DNA of 64,000 bases, from positions 2,464,147 through 2,528,146 of the forward strand of contig JAQFVV010006311.1 in the NCBI GenBank assembly GCA_028023455.1, in the 5' to 3' direction. The DNA comes from Epiperipatus broadwayi (taxonomy: Eukaryota; Onychophora; Udeonychophora; Euonychophora; Peripatidae). The notes under the pieces are model-generated. The model did no database searches. It was not told the origin of the DNA and was given only the letters and a program-made list of their open reading frames with translations. Position 1 is the stretch's first letter. Every line of letters starts with the position of its first letter. Positions 48,401-56,200 of this stretch are shown here, piece after piece. The translations under genes were made by a program, and so were the position numbers.

Positions 48401-51400
48401 TTGTTTTAAGTCAAGTTAAAGGTTTATTTTGAAATTCAATTGAATCCATTTGCACATAAATTAACCTTTAAAATTAGTTAAAATAATCAATGGTTTATAA
48501 TATTCATCTTAAACACACGAAATATGCAAACAAGTAAATGTCCAAGTGTTAGAAATAATAAGTGGTAATATAATTATTAAAGTTTTAAGTTAAACTAAAG
48601 ATTTATTTTGAAATTCAACAGAGTCCATTTGGACGTAAATTAACCCTCACATTAATTACTGTGAATTACATTTTATCTGTGTTAGAACTTATAAATGCAG
48701 TTGTCAGATCCCTATTTAATGGTTAAAACTTACTATATCTATATGATGAATTTATTTACAGTTACGTTTAAATAGGAGGTCGGATTCAAAAAAGACCATC
48801 TCACATAATTAAAGTTTCCTTCCACTTCTCATTTCCATTGCTGAATTATATATAATATAATACACCATATATGCCTTAAATGACACTCTACAGACACTCT
48901 ACAATGTAGTTTAACATATGATTTATTTTATTTCCTTCCTTACAGTTTCAACTGTCCAGCAGTCATCATCAGAACTACAATATAAGATATAGTTTCAGAT
49001 TCATAGAGGATGTGGGGGTGAAGAGAATAAGGAAATGAGGAAATTTTTAAATTTTTTGAAATTATTTCAGTTATAGGAGAAAGGGTACCGAATTAAAAGA
49101 TAAGATTAGTTAAAAGTAAAAATTAAGAGGAAGTAAAATTATAAGAATATTATGTTAATATTATTATTATTGATTAATGAGTAATATTTAAATAATTAAA
49201 ATAGAAGAAATAAATTAAATTAAAAAGTACATTTAAATTTTAAATGATTAGAATATGAAAAAATAAACGTTAAAAATAAATAAAATAACAAAAAAATTTT
49301 AAATAAAAGAAGTTCATTGAGTATAAGGGTGGGTAAAGAAGTTTTAGATTGTAGAGATATTAAAGATCCATATTTAAATTAATAGTTGGAGTATTTGGAA
49401 TGTTGTTTTTATTTTTATATTTATATGTATATTTGTGTATGTATGTGTATATATATTGGTATGTGTATATATATTGATATATATATATATGGATAGATAT
49501 TAATTGTATATGTTTAAATGTTGTAGCTCTGATGATGACTGCTGGACAGTTGAAACTGTAAGGAAGGAAATAAAATAAATCATATGTTATACTGCATTGT
49601 GGAGTGTCATTTAAGGTGTACATGGTGTATCACATTATTTATAATTAAAGTTATGGTTCAGATACAAAAGGATCACCTCAGTTCATTGAGTAATTACTAA
49701 ATTGGGATTATGACCTAAAGTGGTCACTCTGTAGTTATCCTTGTAAGGAAGGTGTACTGATTATAAAAATCCCATACTAAATATATGTGACTAAGCTATA
49801 AAACTAAAGTTATGAATAAATGTATGTTTTCAATCTAATTAATCTTCATCAATCCATTATTTCCAGATTGCTACTTATAAAACTATTATTTTTGCTATCA
49901 CGCATAGATGATATCTATCCTGTACTTGTATACATTTTTTTTTTTTTCTCTTGTACTCTTTCTATTCAGTTTCACAAATACCTATAACATTTAATCTTTT
50001 TCTCTTTTAAGTTCTGATAATAAGTACAGAGTTTCCAGGTTTGTTCAAAATCTTCAAATACCGATTCTCATAGTATTATTTAATTCTAACAATTTTTATT
50101 TCTACTGGAAAATATTTCTGACAGAATAAGTTTGATTTTATTTTTCTTCAAACAATATTGTCATAAAAAGTATTGCTACCGAATCAAAATAATTTGGTTT
50201 TTAGGGAAAAAAAGGGATGGGTATGAAAGGAACCAAAAAATTATCTAGGTTATTACATTTCCAATGATAGAAAGAAATCTTAATGATAATTTATCTCTAT
50301 ATGATGTGTTCAATAATCAGTGTTCAGTTTTTATTCTTGTTATACCAGTTTTGAACCACATTAAAATAAGTGAAGGACAATAAGAGAATATAGATTTTTA
50401 TGTTATTAGTTTGACAATGTTATTTTAATAATGTAAAAAATAATCGACATGAAAAATCTAAAGGAAATTGTCTAGAGTATATCTATATATATATACATAC
50501 AAAAGTATTCATAATAAATTCAAACATATTATAACGATCCGGAAATAGGAACTTAACATAATCTGCACTACAGGGCGCCATCTAGGCATTTGAACCTAGA
50601 AAAATTTATAAAGTAGGCAGATACGCAAGTCAGAAAAAAAAAATTTTTTTTTTTTTATTTTATATATTTTGATATCCGGTCGTTAGCCCATTGTCACTAG
50701 CTCAGTGGAACAGCAGAGATTTATATTTTATATTAAATTCCTATCTAAGATATATAAAAAAAGAATAAAATAAGCCACTGCCAGAAATTAACACACAAAC
50801 ATTTATTTACGCACACATATATAATATTTAAAATTGTTTTAGTATCAGTTTACATTTTTAAAATTTAACTTACATTTTTTTTGATTTTAATTTACATTTT
50901 AATTTTTATAAATTTACATTTTAATTTTATAAGTTCGCACAGATGGGTTTATAAAAGTTTGTTTTAAAATGTTGAGTATAGATCGGTTACATAGATTACA
51001 CGGTCAAAAAACATTTCAAAATAAACATAAACGATCAAAATACAAAGTCATTGATACCATCAATTGCATAGGGAATACAAGAAACCCAATGGTATTCATC
51101 ATAAGATACCGCAGAGACACCAATAACTTAAAAGACATCTGAATAAATATATTTTAGATACTCACCATAAGGTATCATTATTTACCGAATGTCTATATAT
51201 TTTGATCAAATATGAAAACCAAAACATAATTAACCGATAACGAATCCATGCAAGCGTCTATACCCAACTTAAATTTAATGCATGTTTATTTAGAGTGTCG
51301 AGTATGAATAGACTACATAGATTTGCCTTTGAAAAGAAAATATTCTATCCTTGTTTAACCTTAGGCCAAAAGTTCGCAGTCAAACCAAACTTCAATCCAT

Positions 51401-53223
51401 CTGATATATCGATGTATTCAATGTAATACGACTACGACAGCACAAATAGGTTAAGAGAAGCAATTGCCTTTCGTCAGATAGGAATACTACATCTATCTAA
51501 CGATAAGAGCAATAAAAAAAAAACTCCAAAGGAAAGAACTATGGTCTCCGTCTTATAATTCCTCCCATAGGCAAAACGAGTGAGTGCGGCGTATAATAGC
51601 GATTCTGCCCGTAGCGAATCTCGTACTACATCTACTAATTACACCAATATATCCAATCCATTGACCTAATTCAACTACGAAACAAATAACCTAAGATTAC
51701 CCTCCCCTAATATAACTTTACAAATCTATATAGCCATTCACGCCCGACTTAAGTTTAATATTTATATAGTTTAATTTATCGAAAAACAGAAATCATAATA
51801 AAAACTTAAAGAACAAATAAATAAATGGAAATGATTTTACAAAAGAAATACATTAAATAAAATTATAACTAATTAATAAATAACATTGGTCAGATAGGAT
51901 TCTATTTCTTATAAATTAAATACTGAGAAAGTTTATATTTTAAAGTTCTTAGTGTTTCAAAATGTTTTTAAAGTTCTTACGATTTTTAAAACGTTCCTCT
52001 TTATTATCCATTGCATGCCGTTTGGAATCCACGTTAAATCCCCCGATGATCCTGTTGTCCTCAGTATAAGAAAAGCAATGTTTCATTTCTTTTTTTTTTG
52101 TAACAACTGAAGGAATTGGAAGTGCGTCTTTCAATCCCTTCGTCACCAACTCAACACATCTCTGTCCTCTAATTAATTAAACCAAAATCCCTTTTTATTT
52201 CCAAATTTTTTCTTTTATACATAACTTAAGGATCCAATGGACATTACGTCATCGATGTGATGGTCTTTTCGCTGAGGTCCGATTCCATTGTTTTTCTCTC
52301 CTATCTGACCATTGCTTATACATTTAAATGCCCAAGGCTAGTTTACATTGACTAATTAAAATAATCATTTCCATTTTTCAATAACATTAATTAATTTGTT
52401 TTCAAACTTAAAGATATATTTTTATCTCTAAATCTTTTTTAAGTTTTTGCTTTTACAATACCTTTTCTATTTTTAATAAAGTTTTATTTTAATAATTTTT
52501 TTTCATCTGTGCGATTTTATATATATGAGTTTAGTATAGAATTTTAATTTTCAATTTTTAATTTTTAAAAAGGAAATTTTATTTGCGAACTTTTATTCTT
52601 TTCATGTTTACTAATAAAAAACAATGTAATGTACGTATGTGCCCGTTACAATATGAATAACTTAACAAAATTTTAATAGAAAATAAATATTGAATACCTT
52701 AATATCTTCTATTCCAGCACCGAGTAATTCATTTTTTAAAAGACAATTGTAAGCTAATCCATCTTTATTGCTATCAGAATTTGTTTCTTTAGCTTTTTTG
52801 GCTTGATGAGGAGATTTTCCATTTTCCTTGAAAAACAAATTGAAAAATTAAAAATATATAGGTAATAAAAAAAAAATGAACTAAATAATTTTGAATAATA
52901 GCTAATTGTTAGAAAAATAAAAAATATATATACCTGAATCATATTAAAACTAATTTGCCAATTAGAGCCAGCTCTACTAGGAATAAATCTATCACCATAT
53001 TTATCTTTATTAGGAGAATTGACAGGAGTTAATGATTTTCTACCACTTATGGGCTAAAATATATATATATATATAATAAAATGTAAAAAAAATAGTTTAA
53101 AATTAAGAAAGAAAAAAAATAATCTGCTAACAGAATCTTTAAAATTACCGAAGAATATGGAGAAACGATGGAACTTTGTCCATTCTGCTGTCGTAGTAAT
53201 CGTTTTTCATATTCTTGATCCAT
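8422..53223 (-). CDS. FZR1: Fizzy-related / Cdh1 (FZR1), APC/C co-activator; eight exons, 3' part outside the window
   Basis: FZR1 (Cdh1) is the WD40 co-activator that brings substrates to the anaphase-promoting complex in late mitosis and G1, acting in nucleus and cytoplasm. The eight exons listed separately join into one frame of 267 complete codons plus one base. The predicted protein starts MDQEYEKRLLRQ, carries the APC/C-binding C-box DRFIPSR at residues 46-52, an invariant family block around LLKNELLGAGIE, the CDK-type SP sites, then SKSQKLLRSPRK and IPFKVLDAPELQDDFYLNL leading into the first WD40 repeats. The family protein is about 490-500 residues, so roughly 45 percent (the rest of the propeller and the C-terminal IR tail) is missing to the left. 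Introns are extremely uneven: 95, 107, 11358, 2403, 1332, 28615 and 90 bp. No promoter or 5' UTR exon could be assigned. Confidence 0.97.
8615..8680 (-). CDS. FZR1: FZR1 exon 7 (WD40)
   Basis: 66 nt, residues 212-233, reading VTRLCDLSGDGDSVTSVSWS then ER. The acceptor is ATTTAAG and the donor GTAAGT, both phase 0. It is separated from exon 8 by a 90-bp intron but from exon 6 by 28.6 kb. Confidence 0.96.
9246..9588. repeat. Palindromic repeat flanked by a 16-bp direct repeat
   Basis: An imperfect inverted repeat is centred near 9428. The left arm, from TTTCAACTG at 9360, pairs with the right arm ending CAGTTGAAA at 9496, with the core ACCATT / AATGAT. Outer arms TTTCACTCTTCTT (9270) and AAGAAGAGTGAAA (9498) extend it, with an extra direct copy of about 50 bp in the left side. 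The whole is bracketed by ATCAACTAAACTAGTA-like direct repeats at about 9246 and 9573. The arm shares the phrase GTTTCAACTGT...AGCAGTC with the TIR element at 48.9-49.6 kb. Confidence 0.65.
9589..11580. other. Intron DNA without recognisable feature
   Basis: AT-rich sequence with A runs (for example near 10903 and 11110). I see no reading frame, terminal repeat or RNA-like element. Confidence 0.5.
11590..14540 (-). pseudogene. Decayed RTE-type LINE (endonuclease to C-terminus), sense to FZR1
   Basis: Conceptual translation on the minus strand, allowing frameshifts and stops, gives the order expected of a non-LTR retrotransposon. Near 14100-14240 an endonuclease-like INQVYAS and DFYVDNQ region appears, followed by a GDF-like (GRF) and VGKQIETVVGKFSYVDGN stretch near 14040-14130. 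RT motifs follow: MKKEKALGYDGI near 12910-12960, WKLAVVIFKSGD near 12700-12750 and CEKAFDSI near 12485-12525. A C-terminal ERLKWSWTGYIVRRID block lies near 11770-11820. These are RTE-clade features. Many stops and shifts make it inactive. A local duplication lies at 12830-12975. The element reads in the same direction as FZR1. Confidence 0.75.
12830..12975 (-). repeat. About 75-bp tandem duplication within the LINE relic
   Basis: The sequence CCATCATATCCTGAAGCCTT and the following TTCCTTC...CATAGACTTAATTGCATAT stretch is repeated immediately downstream (near 12841 and 12915) with few differences. It duplicates the RT motif segment encoding KKEKA(L/S)GYDG. Confidence 0.7.
14640..15580. other. 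Intron DNA without recognisable feature
   Basis: AT-rich sequence between the LINE relic and the truncated TIR element. A few T/A runs and a short ATT microsatellite near 15218 are present; no coding signal. Confidence 0.5.
15581..15710 (+). mobile_element. Truncated left end of the 2.77 kb TIR element family
   Basis: About 130 bp match the left end at 4922 closely, starting GGTTCTCATCTGATCCTTCG and running through CATTAATATAACGTTCCC to GTTTACAAAGTTTA. After that the two sequences diverge abruptly. No matching right terminus is seen nearby, so this is a deletion copy or fragment. Confidence 0.8.
15711..18640. other. Intron DNA, one short duplication
   Basis: AT-rich sequence. Around 16095-16194 a segment of about 50 bp beginning TTGCAAAAATCAAGTATT and ending GTGTATTTCC occurs twice in tandem. 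Nothing else recognisable. Confidence 0.5.
18804..19010 (-). other. GC-rich 69-codon open frame of unknown origin
   Basis: On the minus strand a frame is open for 69 codons between a TAA and a TAG in a stretch clearly richer in G+C than its surroundings. It contains an ATG at codon 11. It reads in part HIFFGDEAAALPILLGTIIG and QPARMKLNLLQDYYIMESAI. A pyrimidine-rich TTTATACTTCCCAG precedes it and could act as an acceptor, though that acceptor would have to be used in a shifted phase. I do not recognise the protein. It could be a fragment of a mobile element (a gypsy relic lies just downstream), a processed fragment, or an exon. Confidence 0.35.
19011..20128 (+). other. Leader side of the gypsy relic, possible 5' LTR remnant
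   Basis: The stretch just before the primer-binding site contains moderately GC-rich segments (19240-19620, 20000-20128) unlike neighbouring intron. In LTR elements the 5' LTR ends directly before the primer-binding site. I could not align this region to the putative 3' LTR that starts at 22680, so the LTR assignment rests on position only. Confidence 0.3.
20129..20148 (+). promoter_or_regulatory. Primer-binding site of Ty3/gypsy relic (tRNA-Lys type)
   Basis: TGGCACCCAATATTGGGAGC resembles the tRNA-Lys-complementary site TGGCGCCCAACGTGGGGC common in animal Ty3/gypsy elements, with differences mainly at the CpG positions. The reverse transcriptase frame begins immediately after it. Confidence 0.55.
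20150..22610 (+). pseudogene. Ty3/gypsy pol relic: RT, RNase H, integrase (no gag or protease)
   Basis: Decayed pol of an LTR retrotransposon, antisense to FZR1. In order: RT with VRLGLNAKQLNKVM, FSIFDLTAS and FNHMPFGL (20240-20480). The YxDD box appears as YMEE near 20555, so the catalytic pair is lost. The thumb then follows with ILGHFIEDQG (20690). RNase H has QTDSSGYALGAI (20985) and VTDHKSLEF (21185). Integrase has a zinc-finger THIHQIYGHYG (21630), IAIDYNGPLP (21835), SDHSTPI (22012), the NPQSNTCERVMHELGRLFRT segment with the catalytic E (22100), and a C-terminal YEGPFPIVK...RSLKP tail ending at 22610. Several stops and frameshifts are present. The primer-binding site abuts RT, so gag and protease are deleted. 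Confidence 0.9.
22667..22679 (+). promoter_or_regulatory. Polypurine tract of gypsy relic
   Basis: GGAAGGGGGG followed by TATT directly precedes TGTAACAGGCC, which has the TG start expected of an LTR. It lies 57 bp after the end of the integrase frame, the usual place for the plus-strand primer. Confidence 0.6.
23284..23360 (-). repeat. tRNA-derived repeat (SINE head or tRNA pseudogene)
   Basis: On the minus strand a GC-rich block carries a pol III B-box-like GGGTTCGCGTCCC in a T-arm. It also has an anticodon-like stem, CTGCC paired with GGCAG around an oversized loop (TTGCACTTGCA), and a D-arm-like GAGAGGTCAGCGCG. The acceptor stem does not close and the loop is too large, so it is not a functional tRNA. 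A tRNA-derived SINE head is the simplest reading. A and T runs lie on both sides. Confidence 0.5.
23495..24353 (+). mobile_element. Pogo/Tigger-like MITE, copy 1, TA target duplication
   Basis: Terminal inverted repeats CACCTGGGTCTC...GAGACCCAGGTG are flanked by TA on both sides (23493-23494 and 24354-24355). The inner TIR continues with the GTTTTACGCG / CGCGTAAAAC phrase typical of pogo/Tigger ends. The 859-bp interior has no transposase frame and is AT-rich. The element is a near relative of the copy at 27007, in opposite orientation, and lacks about 150-200 bp present there. Confidence 0.8.
25196..25440 (+). pseudogene. Short Ty3/gypsy RT scrap
   Basis: Translation gives LPPALRKLAKGRVILSSYD, then after shifts YLQVRL and LDAHKYTIV with EGNYI. 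This parallels the IPPPMQKLLRRFKKKVFSIF, QIRLHPEDHKYTAFRYDG region of the larger relic at 20150. It is clearly not a tandem of that copy, since the two diverge strongly. It looks like an independent, older fragment. Confidence 0.45.
27007..28040 (-). mobile_element. Pogo/Tigger-like MITE, copy 2, TA target duplication
   Basis: 1034 bp with ends CACCTGGGTCTCGTTTTACGCG and its inverse, flanked by TA (27005-27006 and 28041-28042). It aligns along nearly its whole length to the reverse complement of the element at 23495, including the shared GACTTCCGGTGAA and ATTTTTATGCATAATTTACAT stretches. It keeps extra internal sequence around 27340-27420 and 27500-27640. No transposase frame. Confidence 0.82.
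28043..32794. other. 4.7 kb of intron without recognisable feature
   Basis: AT-rich DNA with scattered short T and A runs and a G9 run near 32486. I found no open frame with family motifs, no long inverted or tandem repeat and no RNA-like structure. Confidence 0.5.
33610..34820. other. Foreign segment splitting the hAT transposase relic
   Basis: Between the GAGK/FLKMISLTQ part (ending near 34830) and the GMKELYRQ part (starting near 33590) no transposase-like translation is found for about 1.2 kb. The segment has inversely related CGCCATTTTGCC (33690) and GCAAGATGGCG (34692) stretches and a 43-bp tandem duplication at 33914-33996. It may be a secondary insertion with decayed inverted ends. 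Exact limits are uncertain. Confidence 0.4.
33914..33996 (+). repeat. Two-copy 43-bp tandem repeat
   Basis: The segment AAATTTTAATTTTA...CATTTTTAGGCACCGATA is repeated once with small changes (GAATACATTTTTAGG versus GGATAGATTTTTAGG). Confidence 0.8.
36595..36608 (+). repeat. G14 homopolymer
   Basis: Fourteen consecutive G, very unusual in this AT-rich sequence. Confidence 0.9.
37296..37451 (-). CDS. FZR1: FZR1 exon 6 (linker to first WD40)
   Basis: 156 nt, residues 160-211. It reads KISKIPFKVLDAPELQDDFY, then LNLVDWSSQNVLSVGLGTCV and YLWSACTSQ, the most conserved entry into the WD40 propeller of Cdh1 proteins. The acceptor GATTTTAAG and donor GTAAGT are both phase 0. Confidence 0.98.
38784..38879 (-). 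CDS. FZR1: FZR1 exon 5
   Basis: 96 nt, residues 128-159, reading YRVRTYDNDASSPYCLSPVS and then SKSQKLLRSPRK. The SP and RSPRK sites are the proline-directed phosphorylation region by which CDKs inhibit Cdh1 in the family. The acceptor is TTTTTTTAG and the donor GTATGT, phase 0 on both sides. Confidence 0.97.
41283..41339 (-). CDS. FZR1: FZR1 exon 4 (57-nt microexon-like)
   Basis: 57 nt, residues 109-127, reading EQTEERKILCPVEGKNLFS. The sequence is divergent but fills the gap between GAGIEDIK and YRVRTYDND in frame, matching the variable part of vertebrate FZR1 that ends KKGLFTY. The acceptor TGTTAATAG and donor GTAAGT flank it. Confidence 0.88.
42372..42410 (+). repeat. C33 homopolymer followed by G6
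   Basis: Thirty-three C followed by six G and then T6 and GGG. The composition is wholly unlike the surroundings, so a sequencing or assembly artefact at a C-tract is possible. Confidence 0.9.
43196..43580. mobile_element. Palindromic MITE, family member 1
   Basis: The arms begin ATTAAAACAGGCAAAACACTCC and, inverted, end GGAGAGTTTTGCCTGTTTTAAT. Each arm is about 135-140 bp (43196-43335 and 43407-43540). They include the paired phrases AGTGCAAGCCAGAGTAATCA and TGATTACTCTGGCTTGCACT. The centre is about 70 bp. A shared right flank TTATGAGCAAGCATAAGAAA continues to about 43580 and recurs in the 62 kb copies. There is no coding content. Open frames across the arms are mirror images produced by the palindrome. 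Confidence 0.8.
45561..45752. repeat. Near-perfect 74-bp inverted repeat (long hairpin)
   Basis: Arms 45578-45651 and 45667-45740 pair with a single visible mismatch around a 15-bp loop. The paired phrases include CATGCGCTTTGCAGATGTCA and its inverse. Outside these arms the pairing resumes as TATAATATTAATAAG versus CTTATTAATATTATA after an 8-bp insertion on the left. The transcript of intron 3 would fold here into a long double-stranded stem. Confidence 0.9.
47954..48152. repeat. About 200-bp foldback repeat
   Basis: The left arm AGCTTTAATTTAACC...TTCATAGC (47954-48026) pairs with the right arm GCTATGAAATT...AATATTAAAGCT (48086-48152), with several mismatches and a 59-bp loop. The shared inner phrase is GACTATTTAATA / TATTAAATAGTC. 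It looks like an old hairpin-type MITE. Confidence 0.75.
48315..48660 (+). repeat. Diverged tandem duplication, about 181-bp unit
   Basis: Two adjacent copies share CCAAGTGTTA(T/G)AAATAATGAGTGGTA and later TTTATTTTGAAATTCAA followed by TCCATTTG, at an offset of about 181 bp (for example 48364 and 48544). Differences are scattered substitutions. Confidence 0.8.
48863..49627. mobile_element. 765-bp TIR element with TA target site
   Basis: Long inverted ends: CACCATATATGCCTTAAATG with GACACTC, paired with GAGTGTCATTTAAGGTGTAC with ATGGTG, flanked by TA (48861-48862 and 49628-49629). Inverted similarity continues through CATATGATTTATTTTATTTC and CAGTTTCAACTGTCCAGCAG to about 115 bp. The interior is purine-rich with a GTAT/TATA microsatellite at 49430-49500 and no transposase. 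The TA site fits the Tc1/mariner superfamily broadly. Confidence 0.75.
50530..52650 (-). mobile_element. Probable solo LTR, about 2.1 kb, sense to FZR1
   Basis: Read on the minus strand it starts TGTAACGGGCAC and ends CGTTATA, short inverted termini resembling the TGTAAC LTR start at 22680. ATAT flanks both sides (50526-50529 and 52651-52654), which fits a 4-bp target duplication but is weak in AT-rich DNA. A core-promoter-like TATGTATAAAAG lies at about 52213-52226 in the same orientation, and the base composition is richer in GC and CpG than the neighbouring intron. It lies only 48 bp from FZR1 exon 3. A 66-residue frame at 52149-51949 (minus) is unrecognised. Confidence 0.45.
52698..52826 (-). 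CDS. FZR1: FZR1 exon 3
   Basis: 129 nt, residues 66-108. It reads ENGKSPHQAKKAKETNSDSN then KDGLAYNCLLKNELLGAGIE and DIK. The NGKSP, KDGLAY and LLKNELLGAGIE blocks match animal Cdh1. The acceptor TTTTTTCAAG and donor GTATTC are phase 0. Confidence 0.98.
52934..53053 (-). CDS. FZR1: FZR1 exon 2 (C-box)
   Basis: 120 nt, residues 26-65. It carries the C-box DRFIPSR at residues 46-52, which in the family binds the APC/C core, followed by AGSNWQISFNMIQ. The acceptor is ATATTTTAG and the donor GTATAT, phase 0. Confidence 0.98.
53149..53223 (-). CDS. FZR1: FZR1 exon 1 (start codon)
   Basis: 75 nt, residues 1-25, MDQEYEKRLLRQQNGQSSIV then SPYSS. The ATG at 53223-53221 is chosen because it matches the family start MDQDYERRLLRQ and because the codons before it (GTG GAT CAT AGA) offer no better start. 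The donor is GTAATT, phase 0. Confidence 0.95.
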
Positions 53224-56200
53224 TCTATGATCCACAATGGATCAAGTCTTTCGTTATTTTTTTACACTGTGAAAGTAATTAATTTCTGGTATCAAATTAT
53301 AAAAAAAAAATATGTAGAAGATATCAAATGAACTGATGAATTCTTAAAAAATTAATTGCAGCAACATTGTTCTGAATAATATAAATCACACTTATCTAAA
53401 AAAAATTAAAGAATATATAAATTAATATATAATTGTTCAACAAATATAAAAAAATATCAATATATGATATTCTTTGTCATATGGAATAATTCATCAAAGA
53501 ATATGTTTGTAAGTTTTTTTAAATCAATAACAATGATGAAAACAGACTTTAAGTTTACCCAAATCTTTAAAAAAAATAGCATTGTTATGGACTGCAATAG
53601 TATTTATCAAACATGGTTTTCAAAACTGTGATTTTGTCAATTCTGAGATAAGAATTAATTAACATGATCAAACGCAAGTAATCTTAAAGTGTAAATAATG
53701 TTTTAATAAAACTTATTTCTAATTAGGAGTACATTTGGTTTGAAATAGGAAATTCTATTCAGCAAAAAATATATATAATTTTTTTTAATATTTTATATGT
53801 AAAAAAATTTGAATACTTTTTACATGTAAAGCATTTTGCATATAAAGCTGTTGGCATTGATATATGTCATTAAATATAATATAAATTCACAAATATATTT
53901 AAGTTTAACAATTTCAAACAATATATAAATATATTAATTTTATAAATATATATTTAAGAGAATACTAATTTATTAATAAATTAACTATTAATTTTTTTGA
54001 TTAATACACATATAAATAGAACTAATAAAATATGTAATTTATATTAAATGCTTTTTATTTACTGTTACATTATTATTACTATTAACATTGACTTGTGATG
54101 GTCAAATATATCTTATAAAATTAATCAAGTTCTTATACAACTCCAGCTTTATGTGGTTGGTATTTTTTATAAATAATATTAAAAAAATGAAATTTGTGAT
54201 GAATACATGTACATACCAGAAAATATATTTAGGTGGTGTTAATATAATTATAGTTTTTATTTTTTCTAAGTTGTGATCCTTGCTCTTTATTTTTCTAAGC
54301 AATTGATATGCAAGACTAAAGGGAAATTAAAAACATGCTAAAAAGTTTAATAAAAAGTTTCCTCTTAGTCACATTAGCATGTTCTGACTTTTATTTAGAA
54401 TGACTTAAAATCTTCTCAATTTCTAATTCTCATTGTTATTTTATTTTATTTAAACATACTTTTAACATTTTTCAAATGGATTTAAAAGTTTTTTTTTTTA
54501 CATAAAAAAATATTCTATTTAAAATAATTATTATTGATAATTCACTAATTAAAAATAATTTTATCCCAATGTTTTTGATAAGTGATATAAGTATATTTTT
54601 TAACATTGACACTAAATATGAAATCAATATAATATTACGTTTAAGTAATATTAAGAAGTTTTTATATAAATTAATTTAGTTCATTACTTTAGCAAAAAAA
54701 AAAATCTGATAACATTGGCAGAATAAATATGTTTAACCCTGTTCAGTCATGAACCCAACTTCTATATTCAGAGAAACCCCAAGCCAGTCTAGTTAATATC
54801 AAAGGATAGACAGCTAGTATTGTATTGCTTTATTCTCAAGTCTTATTTGTATTACCTTTACACATGTATTGTTGTCATTTAGATGATTTATCATGCCATA
54901 CAACTGTTTTAGTCATTGCAATTTCTTCTAATATCGATGAGATTAGTAAATCTTAAAATCTCAAAAATCTAAATTTCCATTATTAATATTAAAAAAAAAT
55001 GTTATGTACTTAATTTCAGACATAAAAGACATGATCAGATAAAGAGAAGAACTGAGACATTTGTTACATGATTTGCAAAATTACTCACAGGATGCCTCAA
55101 AATTTTCCTCACATAAAGTATGCAATTTCAATGATTTAAAGGGAACTCAAAAATAATTGAAGAGACTATTATTTCTTCATTGTAAATCCAAAAGAAACTA
55201 TTTCAAAAATAAAGATGCTAATGAATCATCTTTACTATTTGCAATAAGATTAATTCTCCATTGTGCTACATAAGTAGTACCAAATTCTCTAGAAGCATAA
55301 ATTTTAAATGATCAAAAATCTAACAAAGCAGGAATATATATATATATAAAGTTAAAACTTCTTATTCAATATTCTAGGCTGTCTTTCCTAGACTCCATTT
55401 ACAGTCGTGAAAAATCTGAATGACCTTAATCATAATTGAGATTTATCTAAAAAACAGGATGAATTTTTAAACTCAAGATTATTTATTATATACAATAGTT
55501 AATTCAGTCATAGACTTTTAGTCATGAGCAAAACATGAATGATTGGATTCTGAAAAGTCAGCTTGAAACTAATTCTTTTAAATAAAAGAAATAAGTTACT
55601 TCTGTATCTATTATCACATGAGAATTATTAAATCATATAAAGTCGTTCTTAAAAAAAAGATTTAATCTTAGAAATTTTTAAGTGACATATCTTGGAGATC
55701 TAAAGATCATTGCAATATTTCTAAGCTTGTCATTAGAATAAACAGTGCAGATTTTTTTAATGTGAGTAGGACCAATACCATCAATATCATTAGAAGCTAA
55801 CTTGCAAATAAGCATGACCATTCTAATTCCTGAAGAAAAAAATAACAAAGCCAAAAAGACTCAGGAAAGAAACAAATTTCATGATGAATATATACAAACC
55901 AATCTATGAATCACAAATAAATCTAAATAAATTATACACACCCTTTAGTATGTTTATTTATTATTCTACAATATTGAATTTCTTCTGCAGCAAATTCTTT
56001 TTTAAGAGTTCAACAGCTGGATTAATTAGACCATCCCAATGAAAACAATCAATATGGTGCTTCTTTAAAGTGTCTTTGAGATAATATTTATAAAATTGTA
56101 GATAAGTTATATTAAACAATCTTGATAATAATATAAATGAAGCCTACTCTCCATGAAAACCGTGCTCAATTTTATCATAAAATACTTTAGAAAATTTGTT

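Larger units (their letters stand above)
41340..52697 (-). other. FZR1: FZR1 intron 3, 11.4 kb
   Basis: Donor GTATTC follows exon 3 and acceptor TTAATAG precedes exon 4. The intron holds the palindromic MITE at 43.2 kb, hairpins at 45.6 and 48.0 kb, a tandem duplication at 48.3 kb, a TIR element at 48.9 kb and a probable solo LTR at 50.5 kb. The remaining stretches (41640-42370, 43580-45550, 45760-47950, 49640-50520) show only AT-rich DNA. Confidence 0.95.

Noticed and set aside
53224-53235. Extended FZR1 start with the residues DHR before MDQEY.
   Set aside because: The upstream codon is GTG, and the family start MDQ(D/E)YE fits the ATG at 53223.
55700-56060. Minus-strand translation with HHIDCFHWDGLINP and a nearby IRMVMLICKLASNDIDGIGP.
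   Set aside because: Suggestive of a decayed protein but no motif order I can tie to a family; too weak to annotate.
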